A stretch of 64,000 nt of DNA from Chloroflexi bacterium TSY (GTDB taxonomy: Bacteria; Chloroflexota; Anaerolineae; Caldilineales; Caldilineaceae), in NCBI GenBank assembly GCA_019217005.1, contig JAHBNG010000028.1, positions 79,368-143,367 of the forward strand. Reading direction: 5' to 3'. The translations under genes were made by a program, and so were the position numbers. How positions within the stretch are numbered: the first letter of the stretch is position 1; each line of letters starts with the position of its first letter. Positions 48,281-57,983 of this stretch are shown here, piece after piece. The notes beneath the pieces were generated by a model. It was given only the letters and a program-made list of their open reading frames with translations. It searched no databases and was not told the origin of the DNA.

Positions 48281-48409
48281 AGGCCAATCCAAATATTAAA
48301 TGATCTACAGATGGACGGGATTGACTCGATTTTCCCTCTTCTAATCCTGTTCATCCTGTCAATCGGTGGAACATTCTTTTTTGGGAATCGCCTTATCTTC
48401 ATAGAAGTA
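48281..48409. repeat. Dispersed palindromic repeat, family F, copy 2
   Basis: Contains AGGCCAATCC, then GATGGACGGGATTGACTCGA and its partly inverse CTAATCCTGTTCATCCTGTC, ending TTTTTTGGGAATCGCC, matching 32588-32706 in order and spacing. It lies in the 569-bp gene-free stretch 48073-48641, between divergent transcription units; nothing else is evident there except the ribosome site of the next gene. Confidence 0.6.
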
Positions 48410-48641
48410 TAGCAGAGACAGCGCAAAGCAGCGAAGTATTGGAACATACTAGATTTGACAGAATAGACGAACCACGTAAAATGAACGCGTTCCCTCTTCA
48501 ACCAAACTTGCAGTCCTTCCAAACTGATATGTCAATCGACCTCTGAATATTTTGGGAGTCGTCATAGAAGCTATTGTGTCAATTCGTCATATCGGTTTTG
48601 CAATGTAGGAAATCTATTAACAATCAAAGGAGAAAACCTAT

Positions 48642-50684
48642 ATGAATCGCCCATTGGGAAACCTTAAGCGATATCGATCTTTTCTGTCGCTTCTCCTCGT
48701 TGCGATGCTTTTGCTAGCAGCATGTGGTGGTGGTGAAGCTGCTCCGACGGAAGCCGAGGAACCGGAAGCCGAGGCGACCGAAGCGCCTGCCGAAGAAGCT
48801 GAATCGTCTGACTCTGGTGATAGTGCGCCAGCCGAGCCTGCTGCAGCACCAAGTGCATACAATGAGGTTCCACTCTTTGCAGACGCCGTTGCCGCGGGTG
48901 AGTTGCCACCGATCGATGAACGTATTCCAAAAGAGCCCTTCGTCGTCGGGCCTGGTATCCTCAACTCGGAAGAGTGGTTGGACTGGGAGCCGGGTAACTA
49001 TGGTGGCACGATTCGGTTGCCAAGCCTCAACGGCACTGTCCATGAGATCTTCCTGGCATTGGGCATGACTATCCTCCGTGCGCCCGACCAGAGCACCAAG
49101 GATCCGCTGCCTGCCATGGTGAGCAGCTATGAGATCAGTGAAGACTATACAGAATACACGCTGACCATCCGCGAGGGGCTCAAGTGGTCAGACGGCCATC
49201 CCGTGACCACCGAAGACGTGCGCATGACGTGGGAAATGTACGCAGATGAGCGCATTTACTCCAGCTTCCCGGTCAAGGCACGTACCCAAGGTCGTGGCGA
49301 CGGGACACCTGGTGCGTTGACCATTGTTGATGATTTTACCTTTACAATCACATTCGACGATTCTTATGGTCAGTTCGTGGCCGAGCTTTCTTCTTGGATT
49401 CCGGATTACACGTTGCTCTTCCGTCCTGCTCATTTCATCAAACAGTTCCACGCTGATTACACTGACATGTCTGAGATCCAGCCGATCATGGATGAGTTGG
49501 AGATTGATACGTGGGAGAATCTGGTCAAGCTCAAAGACATGCCTCATTGGGAGTTCATGCGTGAGCACGCTCAGGATGTCCCGACTCTGGCACCCTGGAT
49601 TCTGGATGAGGTCAGCACTTCATTTGTCCGCATGGTCCGCAATCCCTACTATTGGAAAGTCGATGTTGCTGGCACGCAGCTCCCTTACGTAGACTATATT
49701 GAGGCCGAAACATCCAATGATCTCCAGGCGATTATTTTGAAGGCGACCGCCGGTGAATATGATGTGGTGACTTCTTACGCTCAGTTAAAGGAGATGCCGC
49801 TTTACACGGAAAATGCCGAGCGCTCAAATATTTCAACCGTTCTGCACGGTTCCATCAACAATCCACCGATTCTCTTCCTGAATCAGGATTTTGATTATGA
49901 GGCCGAGGACAGCGTTTGGCAGTCACTCGTCCAGAATCCAAACTTCGGCAGTGCCTTGGCAAGCGCGATCGACAAGGAAGACGTCAATCGCAATCTCTAC
50001 TTTGACCTCTATACCTTGGATGGATTTACAAAAGAGACCTATGATCCGGATGCCTCAAATGCCAAGCTGGATGAACTGGGCATGAGCGAACGAGACGACG
50101 ATGGTTTCCGCTTAGACCCGAACGGAGATCCTTTTGAACTGGTCATTACCACAGCAGAGGTTTCGCCTGACTTCTTGGGCCTGGGTGAGTTACTCAAGGT
50201 CTACTTCGAAGCTGTTGGCATTCGCACGACGCTTGATGTCATTGCCCGCTCCGATTGGGGTCAGAAGATGCGGGCCAACGAACTGATGGCGACTATTCAC
50301 TGGAGTGATGAACCGATTTGGGCACCTGGCATCTCTGAGGACTACTGTCCGCGCTGTAAGGGCAACTGGGCACCGATGTCTCACACCTACTTCCTGACCA
50401 ATGGCGAAGAAGGTCGCGAGCCGCCATCATACCTACAAGAGTTCTTTGATCTGCATACGGCACGCAAAGTTGTTCCGCCACAATCACCAGAAGGTGAAGC
50501 GCTTTATGCGGAACTGGTTGAATGGTTTGCCAATAACTACGTCACAATCTGGCCCGTTGGCCGCATGACGGTTCCCACGGTCTACAATTCCGATTTGGGT
50601 AACGTGATCAAAGAGGGCTATCCCTTCGATCGGGCGTTGGATTATGGCATGGAGCAGCTCTTCTACAAGACACCGCAAGAATAA
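48642..50684 (+). CDS. Peptide/nickel-type ABC transporter substrate-binding lipoprotein
   Basis: 680 residues. Signal peptide with lipobox LLLAAC (Cys28), then a GGG start and a Glu/Ala/Thr-rich linker typical of Chloroflexota lipoproteins. The family-5 pattern is seen in YTLTIREGLKWSDGHPVTTE and later LASAIDKEDVNRNLYFDLYT. The ATG follows AAAGGAGAAAACCTAT. First gene of a complete importer (binding protein, two permeases, fused ATPase). The ligand could be an oligopeptide or an oligosaccharide. Confidence 0.92.
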   Translation: MNRPLGNLKRYRSFLSLLLVAMLLLAACGGGEAAPTEAEEPEAEATEAPAEEAESSDSGDSAPAEPAAAPSAYNEVPLFADAVAAGELPPIDERIPKEPFVVGPGILNSEEWLDWEPGNYGGTIRLPSLNGTVHEIFLALGMTILRAPDQSTKDPLPAMVSSYEISEDYTEYTLTIREGLKWSDGHPVTTEDVRMTWEMYADERIYSSFPVKARTQGRGDGTPGALTIVDDFTFTITFDDSYGQFVAELSSWIPDYTLLFRPAHFIKQFHADYTDMSEIQPIMDELEIDTWENLVKLKDMPHWEFMREHAQDVPTLAPWILDEVSTSFVRMVRNPYYWKVDVAGTQLPYVDYIEAETSNDLQAIILKATAGEYDVVTSYAQLKEMPLYTENAERSNISTVLHGSINNPPILFLNQDFDYEAEDSVWQSLVQNPNFGSALASAIDKEDVNRNLYFDLYTLDGFTKETYDPDASNAKLDELGMSERDDDGFRLDPNGDPFELVITTAEVSPDFLGLGELLKVYFEAVGIRTTLDVIARSDWGQKMRANELMATIHWSDEPIWAPGISEDYCPRCKGNWAPMSHTYFLTNGEEGREPPSYLQEFFDLHTARKVVPPQSPEGEALYAELVEWFANNYVTIWPVGRMTVPTVYNSDLGNVIKEGYPFDRALDYGMEQLFYKTPQE

Positions 50685-50827
50685 TCTGTCTGATATTTGG
50701 TTGCGAACATTCGCACAAACAGAGTTTTGCGGATGGTTGATAGTGGATGGTTACACGTGTCGCTATCCGCTATTGACCATCAACTATCCACCTCTCGTCC
50801 GTTTGAGGCGGAGTTACGCTTATTTTA

Positions 50828-50854
50828 ATGGGTGGGGATGAAATCCCCGCCCAT
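50828..50854 (+). terminator. Intercistronic hairpin after the binding-protein gene
   Basis: ATGGGTGGGGAT and ATCCCCGCCCAT form a 12-bp stem with one G-T pair and a GAA loop. The following sequence (TGTTGT) is only weakly T-rich. Placed between the binding-protein gene and the first permease, it could be a partial terminator or an mRNA stabiliser that keeps the binding protein in excess. Confidence 0.55.
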
Positions 50855-50890
50855 TGTTGTATGAACTTATACCTTACGAGGAAATAAGGC

Positions 50891-51889
50891 ATGCTCGCCT
50901 ATATTCTACGCCGTATCGTGCTTCTCATTCCCATCCTCTTTATGATCTCCGTCATTTCGTTTGCAATTATATTATTGCCACCGGGTAGTTATGTGGAGAC
51001 ATATGTACTCAATCTGGAGAATTCGGGTATCCGGCTTGAGCCAGAAGAAATTGAGGCACTCTATCAACAGTTCGGCCTCGATCGACCTGTTTATGTACAG
51101 TATGGACTCTGGATGTGGAATTTCCTGACCAAGGGTGAGATGGGACGCTCGTTCATCTTTCAAAAACCTGTTCGGGAGGTCATTTGGGAGCGCTTGCCTA
51201 TATCAATCGCGATTAGTTTGGTCTCATTGCTCGTTACATGGATTGTTGCTGTTCCGATTGGTATCTACTCAGCCTTGAGACAATATTCGATTGGCGATTA
51301 TTTTGCCACGATTATCGGATTTATTGGTCTGGCCCTGCCCAATTTCTTGCTTGCATTGGCCATTGCGTATTGGGTCTTTGTTGGTACAGGTCGTGCAATT
51401 ACGAGTCTTTTCTCAGTTGAATATAAAGACGCAGCTTGGTCAATTGCCAAGTTTCTCGACCTCATGAAGAATATCTGGTTGCCTATTTTGGTGGTTGCCA
51501 CAGCGGGTACGGCTGGGCTGATTCGCGTCTTGCGCGCCACACTGCTGGATGAAAAGAACAAGCAATATGTAACGACCGCGCGCGCAAAAGGATTGAGGGA
51601 GCGCAAACTCATCATGAAATATCCAGTTCGTGTCGCCATCAACCCGCTGATTAGCACAATCGGGTGGACGTTACCCTACCTCGTGAGTGGCGAAGTCATC
51701 GTTGCCCAAACTCTGGGCTTAGAAACATTAGGTCCCGTACTTCTCGGCGCTGCAATGGGGGAAGATATGTTTTTGGTCGCCAGTATCGTCATGATACTGA
51801 GTACTCTCGTGGTCATTGGCACATTGATCTCAGATATATTGTTGGCGTGGGTCGATCCACGAATTCGGTTTGAACGAACGGCGCGGTAA
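50891..51889 (+). CDS. Peptide-type ABC transporter permease (DppB/OppB-like)
   Basis: 332 residues. It starts MLAYILRRIVLLIPILFMIS, the usual DppB opening, with GLDRPVYVQYGLWMWN and helices around ISIAISLVSLLVTWIVAVPI. The EAA loop is TTARAKGLRERKLIMKYPVR. GAGGAAATAAGGC precedes the ATG. Acts with the next gene as a membrane heterodimer. Confidence 0.93.
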   Translation: MLAYILRRIVLLIPILFMISVISFAIILLPPGSYVETYVLNLENSGIRLEPEEIEALYQQFGLDRPVYVQYGLWMWNFLTKGEMGRSFIFQKPVREVIWERLPISIAISLVSLLVTWIVAVPIGIYSALRQYSIGDYFATIIGFIGLALPNFLLALAIAYWVFVGTGRAITSLFSVEYKDAAWSIAKFLDLMKNIWLPILVVATAGTAGLIRVLRATLLDEKNKQYVTTARAKGLRERKLIMKYPVRVAINPLISTIGWTLPYLVSGEVIVAQTLGLETLGPVLLGAAMGEDMFLVASIVMILSTLVVIGTLISDILLAWVDPRIRFERTAR

Positions 51890-52042
51890 ACAGATGAGAG
51901 GATGAATTAGATGAAAGGATGAACAAGATGAGAGGATGAATCGCTATTTGTCTAATTCATCTCAATCATCTAATTCATCTCCAGTCATTGTATAAGTTGA
52001 CTCGTCGCTCTTCGACCCTTCCTCTCTTCTAGAAGGTATGTT

Positions 52043-53230
52043 ATGAGTGCAACGGCAGAACGACAAACGAACGATTCGCTTTTTTCTCGGTTAACCACGG
52101 GGTATGTGCGGCGAAGGCAGGAGCGAGCGCAACGGATTCAAGAGCGTTTGTATTATGCATCGCAGCGTCAGTTGGTGTGGCATGCGTTTAAGAAGCATAA
52201 ATTGGCGCTCATTGCTTTGGTGGCGCTGGCCATTCTCTATGTTTTCTCTATATTTGCTGGGTTCTTCGCACCGTTTGAATCATTGGAGCGATTTAAGGAT
52301 TTTAACGATGCGCCGCCCACCAGGATTCACTTCTTTGATCAAGATGGCAACTTCCGACGTCCCTTTGTCTATGAAACAGTGAGTGAACTCAACACGAAAA
52401 CGTTTAAATATGAATATGGCGAAGATCAGACAAAAGAGCATCTGATTCGCTTTTTCGTGGAAACAGAGCCATACACCATGTTAGGGTTCATCCCCATGAA
52501 GCACAAATTGTTCGGATTGGAAAACCGCGAAGTTCCTCTTCTGATCTTCGGTTCGGATCGGTTGGGCCGTGATGTCTATTCCAGAATTCTCTATGCTGGA
52601 CGTATCTCCCTTTTTATCGGTTTTGGTGGTGTTTTGGTGACTTTTGTCTTAGGCTGCATTTTAGGAGGAATTTCTGGTTATTATGGTGGCGTCATCGATG
52701 AAATTATTCAACGCATTATCGAGGTTTTGATGAGCGTTCCCTCGATTCCGCTGTGGATTGCACTCTCTGCCGCGCTCCCCAGAGATTGGGGAACGATCAA
52801 TATCTATTTTGCCATTACGTTGATCTTGGCTGTCCAAGGTTGGACGGGTTTGGCGCGTGTGGTACGTGGCAAAATCATCAGCTTGCGCGAAGAAGAGTTT
52901 GCATTGGCCGCCAAGGCTGCAGGTGCAAGCGACAAGCGGATCATCTTTCGCCACTTGCTGCCAGCATTTGTCAGCTATCTGATCGTGAATATCACCCTGG
53001 CGATTCCCGGCATGATCCTGGGAGAGACTGCGCTCAGCTTCTTGGGCTTGGGGATCCGTCCTCCCGCCGTCAGTTGGGGAACGCTTTTGCAAGACGCGCA
53101 AGATATTACGGTCTTGGCCAATTTCCCGTGGCTCTTGCTTCCGGCACTCTTTGTTGTGCTGGCGATTCTGATGTTCAATTTTGTTGGTGACGGGATTCGG
53201 GATGCCGCGGATCCGTATGCATCGAGATAG
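52043..53230 (+). CDS. Peptide-type ABC transporter permease (DppC/OppC-like)
   Basis: 395 residues, longer than most DppC because of an extra periplasmic-side insertion (about 90-165) between the first helix and the core. The core has LLIFGSDRLGRDVYSRILYA, ISLFIGFGGVLVTFVLGCIL and the EAA loop ALAAKAAGASDKRIIFRHLL. AGAAGG lies upstream of the ATG. The 153-bp gap before it contains short GATGA-rich blocks with partly inverse copies (51891-51983). Confidence 0.92.
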   Translation: MSATAERQTNDSLFSRLTTGYVRRRQERAQRIQERLYYASQRQLVWHAFKKHKLALIALVALAILYVFSIFAGFFAPFESLERFKDFNDAPPTRIHFFDQDGNFRRPFVYETVSELNTKTFKYEYGEDQTKEHLIRFFVETEPYTMLGFIPMKHKLFGLENREVPLLIFGSDRLGRDVYSRILYAGRISLFIGFGGVLVTFVLGCILGGISGYYGGVIDEIIQRIIEVLMSVPSIPLWIALSAALPRDWGTINIYFAITLILAVQGWTGLARVVRGKIISLREEEFALAAKAAGASDKRIIFRHLLPAFVSYLIVNITLAIPGMILGETALSFLGLGIRPPAVSWGTLLQDAQDITVLANFPWLLLPALFVVLAILMFNFVGDGIRDAADPYASR

Positions 53231-53258
53231 AAACAGTAGCGGATTTGATTAGGAATAT

Positions 53259-55400
53259 ATGTCTACGATTCAAGACAATTCTTTCGAGCCAGTCCTGGAA
53301 ATCAAAGACTTACGAACTCACTTCAAATTAGATACGGGGACAATTCGCGCCGTCGACGGGGTGAGTTTAACGTTAAAGCGAGGTAAGACCCTCGGTGTGA
53401 TTGGCGAAAGCGGTTGCGGTAAATCTGTCACTGCTCATTCCATCTTGCGTTTGATTCCATCACCTCCTGGTCGCATTGTGGATGGAGAAATCCTGCTCTA
53501 TCGAGACAACGAGATCATCGATATTGCGCAACTAAAGCCCTATTCTGACACCCTGCGCAGCATTCGGGGCAACGACATCGGCATGATCTTTCAAGAGCCG
53601 ATGACTTCGTTCGGACCGTTGCACACCATCGGCAACCAGATCATGGAGGCCATCGAGACGCATCAAGAAGGTGTGATAGAGGCTGAGGCCAGAGTGCAGG
53701 CGATTGAGCTTTTGCGCCAGGTGGGCATTCCAAATCCCGAGCAGCGCATCGATGCTTATCCTCACGAATTTAGCGGCGGTATGAGACAGCGGGCCATGAT
53801 TGCCATGGCCTTGAGTTGCTCACCCAAGTTGCTCATTGCCGATGAGCCGACCACCTCGCTCGATGTCACCATCGAGGCTCAAATCCTGGAGCTTTTGAGC
53901 GATCTCCAAGAAAAGACCGGCATGGCCATCATGTTGATTTCGCACAATCTGGCGGTGGTCTCAGAGATGGCGGATGAGATTGCTGTGATGTATTTGGGTA
54001 AGCGGGTCGAATTTGGTACGAACGACACCATTTTTGACAATCCACTCCACCCATACACACAGGGCTTGTGGCAATCGATTCCCAAAGTGGATGGCCCGAT
54101 TGAGAAGCTGGAGGCGATACCGGGTGTTGTTCCCAGCCCACGAGATTTGCCTCCTGGTTGTGTCTTCGGTTCCCGTTGTTCTAAATTTATGTCTGGCATT
54201 TGCGACGCCCCCAAAGATGTTCCCAGCATCGAAGTGGAACCTGGTCACTTTGTGAGTTGTTATCTCTACAGTAACGAACACTCTGCACAGGCATCCGCTG
54301 ACGTTAAGATTGTTCAAAGTGATGAGCATGTTGTGGCCGCAAGCAATGGCGCTCAAGATCCGAAACAGTCTGATAAAGATGCCACAAGCAAAGAAGCAAA
54401 ACCCATTGTCGAAGTGCGGGATCTACGACAGTTCTTCCCCATCCAAAAAGGCTTTTTGCGGCGGACTGTTGGTTATGTGCGAGCCGTCAATGAAGTGAGC
54501 CTGACGATCAATGAAGGCGAGACCTTAGGGTTAGTTGGCGAAAGTGGATGCGGAAAATCTACGTTAGGTCGCTCGATTCTTCGCTTGTATGAACCAACGA
54601 GCGGGGAGGTGATCTTACATGACGGTGACAGAAGGCTCTCTGTGCTTGAACTCGAACATCACGAGATGCGTCCAGTACGCGCCAACATGCAAATGATCTT
54701 TCAGGATCCCTTTGCTTCGTTAAACGAACGCATGACGGTGCTTCAAAACGTGATCGAACCACTGGTCTGCAATGAAATTGGTACGCCAGCTGAACGAGAG
54801 GATAAGGCCGAGAAACTGCTCATGCAGGTGGGGTTGCGCCCAGAACATTTGCGTCGCTATCCACATAGCTTTAGTGGTGGACAACGGCAGCGTATTGGCA
54901 TTGCTCGAGCCCTCTCCATCGAACCCAAGTTTATCGTCGCAGACGAACCAGTCTTTGCGCTAGATGTATCTGTACAAGCACAAATCCTCAACTTGATGCA
55001 GGAGTTGCAAGACGAGTTTGGCCTCTCCTACCTCTTCATTTCCCACGATATGGCCGTGATCCGCTACATGGCCGACCGCATTGCCGTGATGTACGTGGGC
55101 AAATTGGTCGAATACGCCCCCCGTGACGAACTTCTCCAAAATCCAGCCCATCCTTACACCGAAGCACTTCATTCTGCCGTGCCCCGCCTGACTGAGCATA
55201 GTCGCCGGGATCGAATTGTGCTCGAGGGATCACCGCCTGATCCTGGGAACTTGCCACCAGGGTGTGTCTTTCAGACGCGGTGCCGATATGCTGAGTCGAG
55301 GTGTCGAGAGGAAGAGCCGGAGCTACTGGAGATCGCTTCTGACCATTTTGTGGCTTGTCATTTGGCCGAGGAGTTGGAGTTGGTGGGGATTGGGCAGTAG
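53259..55400 (+). CDS. Fused peptide-type ABC ATPase (OppD-OppF in one chain)
   Basis: 713 residues with two complete nucleotide-binding domains. The first has Walker [11 protein letters not shown], signature FSGGMRQR and Walker [14 protein letters not shown], followed by the oligopeptide C-terminal motif [20 protein letters not shown]. The second has Walker [12 protein letters not shown], signature FSGGQRQR and Walker [14 protein letters not shown], and the motif [19 protein letters not shown] charged linker of about 45 residues joins them. In most bacteria these are separate genes. Last gene of the importer operon. Confidence 0.93.
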   Translation: MSTIQDNSFEPVLEIKDLRTHFKLDTGTIRAVDGVSLTLKRGKTLGVIGESGCGKSVTAHSILRLIPSPPGRIVDGEILLYRDNEIIDIAQLKPYSDTLRSIRGNDIGMIFQEPMTSFGPLHTIGNQIMEAIETHQEGVIEAEARVQAIELLRQVGIPNPEQRIDAYPHEFSGGMRQRAMIAMALSCSPKLLIADEPTTSLDVTIEAQILELLSDLQEKTGMAIMLISHNLAVVSEMADEIAVMYLGKRVEFGTNDTIFDNPLHPYTQGLWQSIPKVDGPIEKLEAIPGVVPSPRDLPPGCVFGSRCSKFMSGICDAPKDVPSIEVEPGHFVSCYLYSNEHSAQASADVKIVQSDEHVVAASNGAQDPKQSDKDATSKEAKPIVEVRDLRQFFPIQKGFLRRTVGYVRAVNEVSLTINEGETLGLVGESGCGKSTLGRSILRLYEPTSGEVILHDGDRRLSVLELEHHEMRPVRANMQMIFQDPFASLNERMTVLQNVIEPLVCNEIGTPAEREDKAEKLLMQVGLRPEHLRRYPHSFSGGQRQRIGIARALSIEPKFIVADEPVFALDVSVQAQILNLMQELQDEFGLSYLFISHDMAVIRYMADRIAVMYVGKLVEYAPRDELLQNPAHPYTEALHSAVPRLTEHSRRDRIVLEGSPPDPGNLPPGCVFQTRCRYAESRCREEEPELLEIASDHFVACHLAEELELVGIGQ

Positions 55401-55405
55401 AATTC

Positions 55406-56033
55406 TTAAGATTCAGTGAGAATTGTGCAATTAGACGTATTTAACCTGGTAAGCCAATCAATTAGGTCAAAATCGCGGTCAAAGCTAGCAATATAAAGGT
55501 TGTCCAGTTCGCGACAGCCAATTGAGATGAGTGCATCGTGGAAATTGAGTTGACCATTATGATTTTTAACAAGCTGGACAACTTCGGGAAACCACTGCTC
55601 CGTATATGATGAAAGCCACGTCATCTTTTTAGCTGGAACTTGGGGGTGGTTCAGAATTAGGTTTACACTTTTGATACATAGATAAAAATCTATATGAGGT
55701 CATTTTCTGCCTGAGCATGGCTCAAAGTAGAAAATATAAACATCTTTTCTCTTTGCAAAAATGTAAACCTAATTGTCCGCCTAAAATGAACCACCCCGGA
55801 ACTTGAATAGTCAACCGTTCAATAGCTTCTTCAAATTGCTCAATACGTTTCTGCTCTGACATTCGTCTTGCCAAAACAGTGATGACTTCATTGATTACTG
55901 AGTCGAAGTAAACAAGCTCAACTTCTGCTTTCTTACATACATCGCGGATTTGAATGGCTTGTTTGTGCCATTTGTCATTTGAATCCAGAATGGCCGCCAA
56001 TACCGCTGTATCTAGCGCAACCCTATTCGTCAT
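55406..56033 (-). pseudogene. PIN-domain (VapC-like) toxin gene split by a short element
   Basis: The N-terminal part (56033-55806) reads MTNRVALDTAVLAAILDSND with the first Asp, then VYFDSVINEVITVLARRMSE with the Glu. The C-terminal part (to 55406) has LNFHDALISIGCRELDNLYI and SFDRDFDLIDWL, supplying the further Asp residues. Removing the 155-bp element plus one GGAACTTG copy restores the frame as LTIQVPAKKMTWLSSYTEQW. The start overlaps the upstream antitoxin-like gene by 11 bp, as in vapBC pairs. The RNase toxin would be inactive. Confidence 0.85.
55643..55797 (+). repeat. Non-autonomous element A, copy 2 (155 bp), in the vapC-like gene
   Basis: It begins GGGGTGGTTCAGAATTAGGT and ends TAAAATGAACCACCCC. 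GGAACTTG lies on both sides (55635-55642, 55798-55805). It is nearly identical to copies 3 and 4, which suggests recent movement. Confidence 0.93.
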
Positions 56034-56313
56034 ATAGAGCTTCACTTTCCTCAAGTGCATCACCACCAACCGAAATGATTCCAGTAAGTAGATCTAGGCT
56101 TGTTGCCGGAACCGTTCTCAGTATGTTTTTTGGTTCACTATCTTCGTAGCCTTTAATCGTCGGGAGAGATGCTAGCTGTTCTTGTTTGTCGTGTCCATTT
56201 ATGTGACTCTTGTGAAGCAAGAAATCAATGAACTCGTAAACTGTCTGCCGCTGTACTGAATTCAACAACATTGCCTTATCAATAAGTTGTTCTACAGAAA
56301 TTGCTTGTTGCAT
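56023..56313 (-). CDS. Antitoxin-like partner of the PIN toxin
   Basis: 96 residues from the ATG at 56313, MQQAISVEQLIDKAMLLNSV then QRQTVYEFIDFLLHKSHING. The region resembles the DUF2281/VapB-like antitoxins that precede PIN toxins. It overlaps the toxin start. Element C ends only 25 bp upstream, so the promoter must lie in or at that element. Confidence 0.6.
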   Translation of the reverse strand: MQQAISVEQLIDKAMLLNSVQRQTVYEFIDFLLHKSHINGHDKQEQLASLPTIKGYEDSEPKNILRTVPATSLDLLTGIISVGGDALEESEALYDE

Positions 56314-56338
56314 AATGCTACCTTTTGATACCACATTA

Positions 56339-56561
56339 GACTCAGTAGATCCAAATTTCAGGTTTAGAGAGAGAATTCTGGCTAAACAGTTGACATAAAT
56401 ACAAATTTGCCGGTCGATATCTAGTTTTTGCGTTAGATTTGGGCGATTTTCAGATATGAAATAGGTTGTTTTCTGTAACCGAAATCTGAATAAATGACTC
56501 CAAAATCCCTGCAATCTCGACTGAAAATAGCCAAAAACGCCAAATTTGGATCTACTGAGAC
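56339..56561 (-). repeat. Non-autonomous element C, copy 2 (223 bp, TA duplication)
   Basis: Same ends as copy 1 in opposite orientation: GACTCAGTAGATCCAAATTT on the left and AAATTTGGATCTACTGAGAC on the right, with TA on each side. It sits directly upstream of the antitoxin gene. Confidence 0.88.
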
Positions 56562-56778
56562 TACCCGTTATTCCGATCAATTATAGCAGAAATTTGCGCT
56601 GAATCAATATGATAGTTTCGGAATGGATTTGACAATGACTCAATTGACAAATGGGAAAGTGACGAAAAGAATCCTGAGTCAACACATGATACGATGACGA
56701 TTAAAAGGTTGATCTGTTGGCGATTTAACAATATAATCTAGCAGAATTTGAGCGATTTTTGCTAGACAGGATAGTCTT

Positions 56779-57072
56779 ATGCATAAACTACAGCCGATCC
56801 GACCTGTACCACCAATTCGACCAATTTCCAGTTTACGCCAAAATCAGGACTCAATTCTCGATGCAATGGACAAAGAACCTGTCATTCTGTCCCAGCGCGG
56901 AAAAGAGCGGGCCGTGTTAGTTAGTGTTGAACAATGGAATCATATGGTTGCGCTGTTAGAAATGTATCAGGGCGTCTGGCGCGCAGAGTCAGAACGAATC
57001 CAGGCGGAGAACGAATATATAGAAGCCAACACGCTGGCAGAGGCACTCACCATTTACGGCGAGAAACCGTAG
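56779..57072 (+). CDS. Phd/YefM-type antitoxin
   Basis: 97 residues. PIRPISSLRQNQDSILDAMD and KEPVILSQRGKERAVLVSVE are the characteristic Phd/YefM core, which binds the operator and neutralises the toxin through its C-terminal tail. It lies one base before the RelE-type gene in the same direction, forming a standard toxin-antitoxin pair. Confidence 0.85.
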   Translation: MHKLQPIRPVPPIRPISSLRQNQDSILDAMDKEPVILSQRGKERAVLVSVEQWNHMVALLEMYQGVWRAESERIQAENEYIEANTLAEALTIYGEKP

Positions 57073-57073
57073 G

Positions 57074-57349
57074 ATGTATCAATTTGCCTGGGCGAAAGAG
57101 GTTCTAAACTATTTGAAGGACAACGAAGGGTTGATCAATCAACTCGAGTTGGCTTTTGCCGATCTTCGTAAAACAACAACTGGGTTGTCCCCTTACGGAA
57201 CGATAGATGAAGGAATTTCACCTGACTGTTATATTTGGCAAATACATGATCACGCTCTACTCATTCGGGTCGGAGTAGAGCGTGCACAACCAACACTGTG
57301 GATCGAAGCGATAAAACCAGTAGACTCAGGGGCGGGTGAGCAAACCTAA
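57074..57349 (+). CDS. RelE/ParE-type toxin
   Basis: 91 residues. Order: helices (AWAKEVLNYLKDNEGLINQL), then strands with CYIWQIHDHALLIRVGVERA, which fits the RelE/ParE fold though more divergent than most. Its position after a Phd/YefM gene supports the call. The stop codon TAA abuts the left end of element C copy 3, so the last residues could derive from the insertion. Confidence 0.65.
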   Translation: MYQFAWAKEVLNYLKDNEGLINQLELAFADLRKTTTGLSPYGTIDEGISPDCYIWQIHDHALLIRVGVERAQPTLWIEAIKPVDSGAGEQT

Positions 57350-57630
57350 TCTCAGTAGATCCAAAAAGTGGCTCATATCTGCGGAGAGAGCGCACCTTTC
57401 CTTTGGAAAGGCGTTCTCTAATGCGACTGTACCCGACTAGATCCGGCGTTCTCTATTACACGCAGTAGGATTTCTCAGAGGTAGAGCGTTCAAATGGCGA
57501 AAAAAGACGCAGTAGAGAATCTCGGACCATTTGGCACGCTCGAGTCTGTTTTGACTGAGAAGTGCAGGATTATGTCTACTGCGTGTAATAGAGAACGCCT
57601 CCTCCACGGAAAATTGGATCTACTGAGTCT
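57349..57630. repeat. Element C-like ends enclosing element B (nested, about 282 bp)
   Basis: CTCAGTAGATCCAA (57351 onward) and TTGGATCTACTGAG (57613-57626) are inverted and match the ends of element C, but the interior differs and contains element B (57445-57599). Either B inserted into a C-type element or this is a distinct member. Terminal bases are less clean than in copies 1 and 2. Confidence 0.65.
57445..57599. repeat. Non-autonomous element B, copy 2 (155 bp)
   Basis: Perfect 24-bp terminal inverted repeats beginning GGCGTTCTCTATTACACGCA. Same length and interior as the copy at 2872-3026. An open frame inside (from 57494) is the same as in copy 1 and is not called. Confidence 0.88.
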
Positions 57631-57641
57631 CATACTTTTAA

Positions 57642-57983
57642 CTATGCAACCGCAAATTCGGTGTAGGAACGCATGATCGGCGGCTGGAAACCGAGTACAA
57701 TGTCGTTGTTGGGAACGCCATGTTCTAGAAAATAAGTGGCAATGCCTTCCTCCGTCCAATCTTCTTCGATCCAGATTTTGCCGTCGCGGAGGGCGACGTG
57801 GGGAGGGATATAATCTATTCGTTTGGTGTCGCTCCAGCCAATTTTGCGAATCATGTATTGTTTGTGTTCATCGTCAAAAAGTAACACAACTTCGTAGTTG
57901 GGGTTGGGTTCTTTCGTAAGAAGAGATGAGTAAGCTGTAAGAGCATCTCTTATTAATTTGCTGTATTTATCTATTCGAGCCAC
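57642..57983 (-). CDS. xisI: XisI family protein
   Basis: 113 residues. ARIDKYSKLIRDALTAYSSL, VLLFDDEHKQYMIRKIGW and KIWIEEDWTEEGIATYFLEH followed by GVPNNDIVLGFQPP are hallmarks of XisI. It overlaps the end of xisH by 13 bp. First named as fdxN-element excision factors in Anabaena, XisH/XisI pairs are now found widely without any excised element; a toxin-antitoxin or defence role has been discussed but is not shown here. Confidence 0.92.
   Translation of the reverse strand: MARIDKYSKLIRDALTAYSSLLTKEPNPNYEVVLLFDDEHKQYMIRKIGWSDTKRIDYIPPHVALRDGKIWIEEDWTEEGIATYFLEHGVPNNDIVLGFQPPIMRSYTEFAVA

Noticed and set aside
51890..51990. GATGA-rich repeats between the two permease genes as a regulatory hairpin
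   Set aside because: The pairing is irregular and low in complexity; no stable stem with a tail can be defined.
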